A DNA stretch of 64,000 nucleotides, taken from assembly GCF_003086295.3 (NCBI RefSeq), contig NC_092040.1, forward strand, positions 55,097,559 through 55,161,558. The letters are read 5' to 3'. Of the stretch, positions 22,114 to 33,934 are shown in pieces. Numbering within the stretch: the stretch's first letter is position 1; the number at the start of each line of letters is the position of its first letter. The notes beneath the pieces were generated by a model. It did no database searches. It saw nothing but the letters and a program-made list of their open reading frames with translations, and was not told the DNA's origin. The position numbers and the translations under genes were made by a program. The stretch comes from Arachis hypogaea (Eukaryota; Streptophyta; Magnoliopsida; Fabales; Fabaceae).

Positions 22114-23395
22114 TGCAAAGAATTTTAAATTAGACACTTTAGTTTCCAACTAAAATTAATTATTCGATTAGTCTCTAACAATTAACTCCGACAGTTACTT
22201 AGGTCCTTTACTCTGTCAACTCTAACAGAGAACAAAATAGTCCTTAATAATTCTAACAGGGGACAAAATGGTCCCTGATCTCCTCTGTTCAGAAACGACA
22301 CTGTTTTCTCCCAATTTCCATCATATCTCGCATAATACTAACAGTCTAACACTGTAACTTCAAGCTACACAATGCACACTCTACAACTTTAATGTTCACA
22401 AGAAAAAAAAATCCTCAACTTGTTCTCAACCAATTCATACTCAAGAAACTAATGACTATGTCTCTCAACTACTTGTCGTCTTCGATGGATCTCATAAATC
22501 TAGACAGCAAGTCTGATTTGTTAAGACCTGTCGTCGCCGTTGCCGTCTCCCTCCTCCTCTGTCCTATCATCTCCATGACCACATTGTCTACCACTCTTAT
22601 CGCTTCCTTCGACTTCTTCTCCGAACCAATATTCAGTAATCGCTTTAGTTTCCATATGAGCGGCAACGGCGACATTGCTCGTTGTACTGATAGTTTGGAT
22701 ACGAGGTAAAAGTTGTCTGCCAACTTGGACTCCGAGAAAGAAGGCGAAGCACTCGGTATTTATTTTAAATAAGAATTTGCATATGATATCGAAGGAGAAT
22801 TTTCTCATGATGTCCAACAATCTATATTGCTTGTCGGAGAATGGAGAAAGACATGCCTTTGGGGTAGTTGTGGAATTTGATCTTGAAGATATCGTGGACG
22901 TTGTCGAAGTTGGAGGTAATGTTATCGAGGATATGGAAGTAGATGCTTCTGGTAGGTGAAGAGCAGAGGAGGTGGATGAACCAGTCACAGAGATTTAGGA
23001 AGTGTATGGTCTATGACATGTTGAGATAAGTGCGACAAGTGTGGTAATTACACCATGACTTAATCTTGGAGTTAAAGAGGAGGAAGGAAAAGATGGAAAA
23101 GAAGATGGTGAAGGTGAAGAAGAAGAGTATGAATGTTAGGGTTATGCGAGATATGATAAAAATTAGGAAAAAACAGTATCATTTTTGAATAAAGGGGTTA
23201 GGGGTCATTTTGTCCCTTGTTAGAGTTGTCAGGGATTATTTTGTCCTCTATTAGAGTTGTTAAGGACCATTTTGTCTTCCGTTAGAGTTGACAGAGTCAA
23301 AAATCTAAGTGACTAATGGAAATAATTGTTAGAGATCAATCGAATAATTAAATTTAATTAAAAACTAAAGTGTCTTAGTCGAAATTTTTTGAGGA
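22114..23395. mobile_element. Pack-MULE-like element with long terminal inverted repeats
   Basis: About 22114-22355 and 23128-23395 are imperfect inverted repeats of roughly 240-265 bp. Matching landmarks are GACACTTTAGTTT, ATTATTCGATT, CTCTGTCAACTCTAAC, repeated GGACAAAATGGTCC words, and CATCATATCTCGCATAA. Long inverted ends with a host gene fragment between them are the hallmark of Mutator-like Pack-MULEs. No transposase is present, so it is non-autonomous. I could not fix the ends to the base or see a clear 9-bp duplication. Confidence 0.7.
22440..23065 (-). pseudogene. captured CYP94-type cytochrome P450 fragment
   Basis: Read from high to low coordinates it gives, in shifting frames, [78 protein letters not shown] and LRDIVISFL. 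This is the order of the N-terminal half and middle of CYP94 family fatty-acid hydroxylases, as known for the family. At least one frameshift (about 22700) and in-frame stops are present. The segment between the PKG and FSFD blocks is shortened. The heme-binding Cys region is not included. It lies wholly between the inverted repeats, antisense to the window. It cannot encode an enzyme, but transcripts could form small RNAs against a CYP94 gene. Confidence 0.72.
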
Positions 23396-24697
23396 CCAAA
23401 ATAGATATATACTCATACAAATTTTACTGCACTTTCTTAATAAAATATCAGAAGCTTATCACATGTTCCGTAACTTCCGCTGTACTTTGAGGGGAACATT
23501 TTATTTCATTTTTTCAACCATTCAAATTTAATTTAAAAAAGGTATACGGAGATTCAAGGTAATTTGTGGGCTTGCACCGAAAGTAGTGCACATTGGGCAC
23601 TCAACCTTTCAAGCCTTTGCTAAGTTTACAAGGCTAAACCTGTCCTACTTGTCCAACTCACAAAAACCTGCACCCAAGTTTAAATCCTATAAAAGAAAAA
23701 ATAAATCCTTAAATAAATGCATGTAGCGTGTGTGAGTGTGTTGTGTGGATGTGTATTACATTAATAATATTTAGGATTAAGAATTGTTTAATCCATCTAA
23801 CAAAAAAAAAATATGGTTTAAAAAATTGGATTTGATAGACTATGATTTAAAAAATTGGATTGGATGAACCGGTTTGACATTTTGACCAATTTAACTATGA
23901 ACCAACAATATTAATAGTTTGGTTAGTCTTATGAAATTGTTTGATAAAAAAATTCGGTTGAACTGAATCAGAAACAATTATTTTAAAGAAACGACGTCGT
24001 TTTGAATTCTCGAACGTCTTTAGAAATTAGATTTCCAAAAAAATGAATCCTTTTGTAGTTTTACTTGGATAATTTTTTCATAAAAAACTTGTAATTATTA
24101 TGAGATAATTTTGTAGTTGAATTTTTTATTTTGTTTATAAAATAATAGTTTGGTTAATCTTAAAGAAACTAAAATCCCTTTTAAAATTAGTGTTGTTTAT
24201 ATTAGTTGAATTATTAACCAAAACTTTGAGTTTTATTTTAAAATACTAAACTATTTCTTATAAGATTAAAGTTGTTTCATTTTTATTCTAAATAAACTTG
24301 TATTTAATTTTAAAAATGCTAATATAGCCTTTTAAATGTTAATGTTGTAAGGAGTATTTCAGTGTAATAATTAATTAAAAGGAATATTAGTCATTTTGAT
24401 TTTAAATTTTTAGATTTTAATACAATTAAACTGAATTATTCTGAAAATAAAAATTCACTATAAGCGTATTTTGGTATTTTCACAAAACGAATCAGATACT
24501 TTTTCACCAACATGTATTTAACTACCATTAATTTCAGTTGCATCTATAATGTTCTAATAAAAATTGTTAACATCAGTATTATAGTTGATATAATCTGTTG
24601 AGATTATTATATGATAAAGATCTATATTAAAATATATATTATAAAATAATTTATAAATGAAATATTTTAAAATATAAGAATATACCGATAATTATAC

Positions 24698-24735
<38 letters not shown>

Positions 24736-25050
24736 TGTATAATAGTTGAATAATTGAGTAATAGATAAATATAAGTTGAGTAAATATTGATAAAGCATAT
24801 ATATGAAATTTTATTGAAAAATATATTTCATTAAATAATAGTTGAATTATATTATAAACATATACAGAATAATAAATATGTTGTAATAAAAATTATTTAA
24901 AATAAATAATAATAATATATACATAAAAAGTATTAATTATTATGGTGTAAAATTATTTGTAAATAATTTTTTTTAATATATGAGAATAAAAAATGTTAAT
25001 TAAATATCTTAATTTAATATTAATACTTAAAGTTTAAATAAATAAATATA
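23396..25050. other. AT-rich intergenic, TA microsatellite
   Basis: No coding frame. A (TA)n run of about 33 bp lies at 24701-24733. The rest is low-complexity AT sequence. Confidence 0.5.
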
Positions 25051-28000
25051 ATTGACAATTGTTTTGTGGACTACCTGAAACTGAGTTGTTTTTAGACCTG
25101 AGCGTGAGGTCTAAGTTCCTTTAGCGGCAGCGTCCGGCTTTTTTGTTGTCAAGGTACACTCATATGAGTTTTTCGTAAAGAGAGTACCTGCAAGAGACTC
25201 CTATACTTAAATTAGCAAAGACTTTAACCAGATTTTTAGTAAATTGAGACTTAATATACCTGAAATTTTCGGTTCGTGGGTACTTCTCTTATTCAACCAA
25301 CTAGAGTACCACCCGCGCTACGCACGATTATATAATTTATCTATATGCCTAATCAATCATAAAAATTAATATTAAAGAAATAAAGAAAAAGTCTAAATTT
25401 AAACACAATGATATAAGCATGTGTAATGATAAAAGTTTAACTTCATCAATTAAACATCTAAGGTGCAGTTTATAAAATTCTTTTTAATTAAATCCTTATA
25501 TTTTTGTAAAAATTTGAGCATAACTTCCTCTAAAAATAGACTTATACCACTTTTATGGGTTTTCTCAGTCTCAAATACCAGTTTTTCATCAGTAATTATC
25601 AAAATAATATATTCTCAAAAATATATCATAATAGTATAAAAATATATTCTTAAGTCTCATACCCAAGGCTGTCACCAAAATAGTCGCGGCGGACTGACTT
25701 CTTTTCTATTATTAATATATTAAATGAACTCAAAATTGTATAAATTTTATGTCCAAGCGACTATTTCAGACTAAGCTTTCTAATAAATTAAAAATCATAA
25801 TTTTCTGATTACTCTAGCCTTCTGAATAGAGAAAAAACCGTGACTACTTTGCAGTATTAAAAACCAGAAAACATTAGCAGTGTACAATATTCAAAATTCC
25901 ATATAAAATCCAAATTAAATCTAATAACCCTAAAAATTAATATGGTTCAACTTAACTTATCCATGTTTCTTTTTCAATTAGTTATAGGTCAATACCATTT
26001 TTAACGAAGAAGTTATGTAACTTAAAAGTTGGGTAATATTTTCTGCAGAGTTATATTTTAAAATCAGTGAACATATCCTCTTCCATGTCCCTTAACTCAC
26101 TCAGTAAAATATGGACAGCCCTAAAATTTAAGTCACATATACTAAGCATATCCAGTTTTCACCTCCAATTGGTTTCATCTCAAATGGACCCAGTTTTCAC
26201 CTCCAATTGATTTCATCTCAATATTCATCCAAAATTAAAAGTTATAGGCTAACGAAATTATTGACTTAGAAAACAAAACTTGATTTTTATTGCATAATAT
26301 ATCATATTTCAAAAATCCATATCCTAAAAACCACAATTCCAACCGTTCTGAAATTTTATGACATTAAACTAAAATCACAAAAGTTTAATTTAAAATTGGT
26401 TGCATTTCGAAATCCAAATTGGAGAATTTCCTGTAGAGCAAACAAGTTGTTGCCGGTTAAAAAGTTCTGTAGAAAAATCAGATTCGACAACCACATTTTG
26501 AAAATTCATCATAAATTGCACACTAAACAAATAATTCTAAAACTTTTTAGCCTAGTCCAAGACACTTCAATATTCACCCTAAACTTCATCCCACACAATT
26601 CTGATCATTTTAGGGATAATTATAGTCTTTCAAAGTTGCTGAAAACTTTTAAAAATAACACAAAATCAGATTTTTTTCAAGAAAATATTTTAGCGTCTTA
26701 AGTTCCAATTCTTCGACAATCATCAAAATCAATTCCAACCAATCACAAGTCAATTTCACAGCCATTGCGATATATCAAATAACTAATTCAATATCAAACA
26801 ATTCATAATAATTCATTCAAGATCAAAATATCAGTCAATTCATCGCAACAATCAATAATTCAAATACAATTCACAACTGCATCTAATTTCAATCATAATT
26901 CAGAGTAATCACAACAACTAACTAATGTCAAACACATTTCAAGTCATTCACGTCAATTAATCAATTCTTAATCATGATTAAATATTTACAATTATCTAAT
27001 TAACTTTATAGGTGTTCTAAAATTAAAACCGTTAAACTTTAAAAATAAATCCCCTTCCTCAATGTCGCAATTAGGAGAAATTGGAGACAAAATTATTGTA
27101 GTAGCGGCATCAACCGAATAGTTTTCAGTGCCAGTAGTATCAACAGGACAGGCAGCCCTCTTCCTCCAGAGTTCCTCATTCTGGTGACGATGACGGTCCT
27201 AGGGCAAAATCAGAATCAGCGGCGTCATCTCCTCCTCATGTGCAACGGCAGTGGAATGGCGTTTTCTTCCCCTAATTCGTGTGACGCTCCTCTTTTCTCT
27301 ACACACACAGCAGCAGATTCCTCCGATGATGGCCTAGACGGTAGACTCCACCCACGGCAATAGTGAGAGCGATGACGGCCTCTTCTTCTCATTCGCAAGC
27401 TCACATCTCTTTCTCTTTCGCACACGCAGCCGTGACGGCGACAGAGGGTGGACGATGTCAGGGGAAGCTTCGGTGACGATAGCGCGAAACAACGCTTCCA
27501 TTTTATCTCACGCCTTTGCTCCCTCTCTCTTTCTCTCTCCGCATCAGTCTCTCTCTAAAACTCATCTACCTTCACTCGACAGCAACAACAACGACGACCG
27601 AGCCTTAGTCGGCACCTTTTTTCCCTCTCTTCTCCTTTCTTCATGTTCTCCCTTTCTTCTTTTTCTGTGTGTGCGTGTTTTACAGTGAAGGGGGGAAAGG
27701 TTAGGGTTTATTATTTTGGAAATTAGGATTTTTTATTTGGAAATTAAGGTTAAGAATTAGGAATTTTATAAAGGAATAAGGATAGAATATATATTTTGAT
27801 AAAATTAGAGAGTAGAATAATAATTTTAAAACCAAATGTACTCTATTAAAAATATTTAAGAACACTATTTATTAATATATCGCTAAGTTCAAATAATTAT
27901 TTTTAGTTTAACTTATAAAATAAACATATTAATCACATTCTATAAAGTACGTTTTAAATCCAAAATATTAATTATCTAAATTAAATCATTTAACTTTTTA

Positions 28001-28463
28001 TCATTTTTTCATTACCAAAATTTTAATTTCAATTATACAAGATCAATAATTATAATAAAATTATTCAAGAATATTTATTAACTTAAACTCAAAGTATTTA
28101 TGAAATCAATTTAATTATTCTTAATAGTTTTTTTTCTAAAAATAAGGAACTCAAATTAAATCATAAATTATTCATAATAGAAATTACTTAGATTAAATTA
28201 TACAATTCTTTCTTATTTTTAATTACTAAAATTATAATTTCAATTATACTAAATATCCAATTATAATAAAAATTATATAAAAATTCTAATTAATTTAAAC
28301 TCCATCTATTATGAAAATTACATATAACTCCTTATTATTATTAATTTTTTAAGTTTAAAGTATCATAAAATTTTATTTAATTACTTTTAGTAAAATAATC
28401 TTTTTAGAATAAAATCCCCATTAAATATTATAAATTTAATTTTCTAAAAACTCGGGTTGTTAC
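25051..28463 (-). repeat. possible decayed LTR-type repeat
   Basis: The right edge reads CTCGGGTTGTTACA (28450-28463), which inverted gives TGTAACAACCCGAG, a typical LTR-like start. 27020-27720 holds a GC-richer, CT-rich island with small spurious frames on both strands, like an untranslated leader. 25270-25330 contains a GC-rich word cluster (ACCCGCGCTACGCACG). No polyprotein motif or primer site was found, so the class is a guess. Confidence 0.25.
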
Positions 28464-30816
28464 ATACATCCTGCATCTTCTGCTAAAGTCGCCCAGCCAT
28501 CCAATGGTTGAAGATCTTTCTGATCCGAGTCTTGTCTCATATAAATTTCTCCTGCATAAAGAAATATTTAGCACTAGTTAATCAAAATTAAGTACCCTAT
28601 TAGAAAGATAGAAGTTGTGTTTTTACCGTTCACTTTTAAAATTATCGCTCTCTAGTCTCAGCAAAGAACTTCTTGTAGCTCGACTATGAGTGATCGCACA
28701 TCAACTTAATGACATTGGCACACTCATGTGTACATGCATTGTTATTTGGCGAAATCTATCAATAAAAAATTTAATAAGAGTAGTAATTTAAATCAAATTT
28801 GAACTAATATATAAACGTCAATTATATTTAGATTCTTTAAAAATTTCGGTAAAGTTTCATTTATAATTAGAAGGTGGCTAAAATTCTATCCATCAATAAT
28901 TCATTCAAACAATTCACAAACAAACCAATATGAAATTATATCACCAATGAATTATGCCAAACAAAGTCAAACATTCTAAATCACATGATAGCCACAACAA
29001 GAAATAGCACAAACAAGTATTCTTTTTTCATTAATTCACACAATCAGCATATACAACATAACATCGACAGCAATATCTATCAATAATTAGGAATTCTCAA
29101 AAACTTTCAGCAGTTGAAACATATGAACCTATCTTAATAACACAAATCCACTAAAATTAGAAAATTGAATCTAACTAAATTAAACAAACAAACTAAAATG
29201 GAAACTTAAGATTAGCAACCACATATACATTGAATAAGAATATCAAAATAGATTACATTTAAAAGACATTAAAATAGTACTCACGTCGTCAAATAATCAG
29301 GCCAAATTGTCATCTATACGACGGACGGTAGTGGAAAGACATCTAGCTGAGATCTGTAAGAGAATTTCAGCACTGCGATATCTATCGCTGGAGGTGGCGT
29401 CATTGTCGAAGTAGTGAGCTGCTAAGTGGATGAGGTGGGAGAGGAGTCCACTCTAGTAAAGCAGCCGGACGACTTCCTGGTAGTAAGAGTGGCAGCATAA
29501 GTAGCTATGTTGTTGGGGTTGGGACCATGATAAATGGCTGATCTTGTGTATTTATTGCCTATGACATTTTAGGATTACTAGTAGACACCCTCCTTTTATC
29601 CCAATCACGAGACCGATTTATAACACCTCTACCTATAGTCATATCTGTACTATAGTTATATCTGCAAAGAGCATAACATCAACCACATAAGACATAAAAA
29701 TAATTATGACAAAAACAATTATTAAAAATAAATCAATATAACATTATATCACATCAAAAATTCAATTATTACAAATATTTACATCTCAAGCAATCTACCA
29801 TTACAATTATTCAATACCATAAGATTAATTTATTCCTAATATAACCTAAAATCAATTAAATATACAAAATTGACATAATTAAATTATATAAGATCATTTT
29901 TATTAATCTTATATTATTGGACAAAGCCTTAATTATTTAAAAATTAAAAATTTTAGTCAATTAAAAATACATCACATTTAATCATCAATACATAATAACA
30001 AGAATAATATAAAAGGAAGAATTAATTTTTAAGAATAAAACTAAAATTTTAGGAATAACATTAAGATAGGGAGTCAATTAAACCTACTGATTCATTTTTT
30101 AAATCTTAAAAAATTTAAAATTTAAGTGAGCTATTATTTAAACCAAAATAATTTTAAAACTTAAAATTTTAATGGATATAACTGATCCAATTTAATTAAA
30201 TCACAATATTTGAGTTATGATAATGTTTTTTCTTTTCTCTTTTAATTACCTTTTGTTATCATTTTTATAGTGGGTTGTAACTTCAACATCAAACGAGACA
30301 AATCTGGTAAATATAACTGACAATGTTAATAATGACTTTTATCAAGAATTATTACGATTATAAAATAGGTCATTTCAATTTCAAAATAATTTTTGTTTAT
30401 TATGATTATAAAATAAAATATAGCAAATAAAATATTTCAAATTGTGGTACTTTTTTCACATGCCAACCCTCAAGTAACTTTTTTGCAAAATTTCGTTGCA
30501 ATCAATAAAATCTAACCAACAACAAATTAACAAATATTTTTAAATTATATTTTATATTAATTAATAATTATTTAAATTTTATCTTTTAAAAATATATAAT
30601 TAATAATTATTAGTTACGGTTTTTTTGTTAGTTTTTTATGGTATCTTTTAATCCAACAAGTTAAAAACTAATTCGCTGCAGTACTCAGTTTTATGTAAGA
30701 ATTTGTCGTATCAATAGATTACTGTATACACAAGACAAAATTTAAACCCCTAACATATATTTAAACGAAATAATAAATTAACTACTAGACCAATTCAACT
30801 TAATTCTTAATTACAT
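28464..30816. other. unassigned intergenic, possible broken gene islands on - strand
   Basis: 28470-28790 and 29285-29560 are less AT-rich than their surroundings. On the - strand they give short open pieces (around QDSDQKDLQPLDGWATLAED at 28480-28570) next to splice-like borders. They are interrupted and I do not recognise the family. An old transposase or gene fragment is possible. The rest is AT-rich with nothing visible. Confidence 0.25.
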
Positions 30817-30825
30817 TTACTTTAA

Positions 30826-31058
30826 GGGAGCCACTCAAATAAAGATGCCTAAAAGATCTTTTTTTAAAGATGTTTTTTAGTAATTAAAATTTAATACATA
30901 TAATCGATTAAACTGTGTTATTTTTGTCAAAATTAAGCTAAAAAAATTTATTTGACCGAAAAAATAGTGAATCAAATCTTGAACTGATCTAAATTAATAT
31001 TATTTTTTTATAGAAAATAACTACAATACCCTATTATAAAAAATGACTAAAATACTTC

Positions 31059-31123
<65 letters not shown>

Positions 31124-31186
31124 GAATCTTAAATTCTAGTCTTTTATTTTTCTATCGTCATAGGGTTAGGATTTAAAATTTTCAAA

Positions 31187-31244
<58 letters not shown>

Positions 31245-31476
31245 ATAAGAGTATTTTAATCATTTTCTATAATAAAGGTATTGTAGTCATTTTTTATAAA
31301 AAATAATATTAATTTAGACTAGTTTAAGATTTAATTCACCCTTTTTTGCTCAAATCAATTTGTTTAGCTTAATTTTGACAAAAATAACATGATTTAATCG
31401 ATAATATATGTTAAATTTTAATTATTAAAAAATATCTTAAAAAAACGTTTTAGCTGTCATTATCTAAATGGATTCC
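30826..31476. mobile_element. MULE-type foldback element (651 bp)
   Basis: The two halves are near-complete inverted copies of each other: about 235 bp on each side, starting GGGAGCCACTCAAATAA on the left and GGAATCCATTTAGATAA on the inverted right. They are flanked by 9-mers TTACTTTAA (30817-30825) and TTATTTTAA (31477-31485), 8 of 9 matching, the duplication size of Mutator-like elements. The loop holds two (TA)n runs (31062-31121 and 31188-31240). No coding capacity. Confidence 0.8.
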
Positions 31477-31485
31477 TTATTTTAA

Positions 31486-32881
31486 AATTGGTTTACCTAT
31501 TTTTCTATTGTGATAAACTAAAAGTACGTACAGTCCAACTTCGCCTCCTCAGATCAGAAAAAATCCAATAACAGCATCTACATTTACACCAATTTTGTGC
31601 CATCCCCACATGATCTATGCGGCTCAAGCCCTCTTTCACTTGGCCACTCCTCACTGCAGCAGCTCTGATTTGTCTGACACTAAGCTGCAAGCTCCGTCAT
31701 CCTTCAACATACGTGTCACAACAGCATTTGTTTTCAAGAAAATTTGTATCTCTGTATTGGTTGTTTACACTATAATTGACCACATATATATAAATATATA
31801 TATAGAGAGAGTAATTTAGATGTGAGAAAAATTAGATAGTAATTAATATACGCAGGTAAAGTTATAAAATTCTTTTTATAAAAACGAAGAAAAGAACTCA
31901 ATACAATAAAGTAGAATATTACTTAACATAAAATTATAAAACCATACAAAGATACCAGTCAATTTATGAATACTACAATTGACAAAATTTCTAATCGAAT
32001 GATTTATAGCTGACAAAGGTTTGTACGGTTAGAAAATATGTGTCTATTTTTTCGCTACACCTTCCATTCATGTTCATATTCTGATCGAAACATACACAGT
32101 TCTCAATCTCTTAGATTTTAATTTTTGTTGAAAGCATTTTCCTTTTTTCTTTGTCCTTTCACATTAGAAATAAACGCAAACCCGTCATCCTTAGGTGTGG
32201 GTTTGTGAGATCATATAGCATAGATCTCAGGGTATACCACCACTCTTGCTTTTTTCTTTTCTTTTCATTTCTCATTTTTTTCAACTGTTTTATGGATAGT
32301 ATGAGCACATCCCCCCCCCCCCCCAACTCTACCCAATGATTTCGAATTCTGGATATTGTTGTTGTGTACTATATCTTTTAATGGATCATGCATGGGTTTC
32401 TCCATTTGCATTTCCTTACATTTTTGAAATATTTCAAAGATAAATATGGGGATTTTTTCTAAAAGTTGCATGGCAATTGATGATCTTGACCTATTGTTCT
32501 TATATGCCATTATTTTAAATCCTTCTTTGAATTTATTGTGCGCTCTGTTTTCTTTATGGATTAAGATATAACATGAGCAATTTGTTTTATAAGATTAACA
32601 TAATTTTAATGGAAGTTGTTCTGATCTTTTTTTTTTCCTTCAGCAGCCAAATTTTAAAAGTTATGAAATACATTTGCATGGACAATCTCGACTGCATCCA
32701 TTTTGGTGTTATTATGCCATTACTTTTAGTTTGTTATGTATTTAAAGCATGATGATAAGAAGTATTATAATTTTACTTTAGAAAACCTAGTGCAAGATTT
32801 TGGTTATTGAATCATTTTATTATTATTATTTCCACTAGGTTTTTTCATAATCTGTAATTATAAACAAGTCGGAACATAAAT
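31486..32881 (+). promoter_or_regulatory. upstream region and likely 5' UTR of the SNARE gene
   Basis: No coding frame is supported. A plausible untranslated first exon ends near 32232 (CTCAGG followed by GTATAC). Its intron would run to TTTCCACTAG at about 32840, shortly before the ATG. A run of 14 C is at 32311-32324 in that inferred intron. TA runs at 31785-31805 make TATA choice ambiguous. Exon borders here are inference. Confidence 0.35.
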
Positions 32882-33859
32882 ATGTTTGGATTTAGAAAAG
32901 CAGCGCCAGCCCCAAATCCTGCCCCTTCTGGTTCAGATCCTGAACCGGAAAAGAAGACAAACCTTACTACAGACAGAAGAACTTCTTCAGAACCTGTCAT
33001 TGCACCAAAATCCAAAGGAAGCTATTTTGACGATGAGGATGACGACGACGATTATTGGGGGCGAAAGCCTACCACGACGGCATCGTCGCGCACCTCGGCT
33101 GCTGCGAAAAACAAGTATAAAAATGATTTTCGCGATTCCGGAGGTCTAGAGAATCAAAGTGTTCAGGAATTGGAGGGCTATGCAGTGTACAAAGCTGAAG
33201 AGACCACACAAAGTGTTAACAATTTGGTGAAGATTGCTGAGGACATAAAGGGTGATGCCACAAGGACCCTTGATATGTTGCACCAACAGGGTGAGCAAAT
33301 AACGAGAACTCACAATATGGTTGTTGAAACTGAAAGGGACTTGAGTCGGGTATGTTTTTCGTCCTTTTTAACTTCTTCAAGATTCAATAACTTTGGGTTG
33401 CATTTGGATTATTATGTCTCTTTCAAATAAAACTACAAGACGAAGACACATTTTTTGTTGGGAAATACTTACATGATGACATCTTTATATAAAGATGACA
33501 TTGTGAACCTTTAAATGATTAATAAAAAATATTTAGTCAATTTTATCAATTCATCTAATGGTTTACAATACTATCTTCATGTAAAAATGTCATCATATAA
33601 GTATTCACCTTTTTTATTTTCACTTTGGAAAGTATATTATAAAATACAAGAAACAAATTCCTGTACATGGCAGATATATAGATTTTATGCCTTTATGCCT
33701 ATTTCTATAACTAAACAAGTTTTTAATTTGTATCTGTTGTCTTTGTATTTTTGTTTCAAAGACAATATTCAAACCTAAATAACCTTAGTAATTAATGGTC
33801 TAATGGACAATATCAAATTGCTACTTCTTTATGATATCTTTGTTAGAATAATAGAACAT

Positions 33860-33934
<75 letters not shown>

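Noticed and set aside
27225..27688. Small frames on both strands in the GC-richer island
   Set aside because: CT-rich leader-like sequence with overlapping opposite frames, no domain and no splice support.
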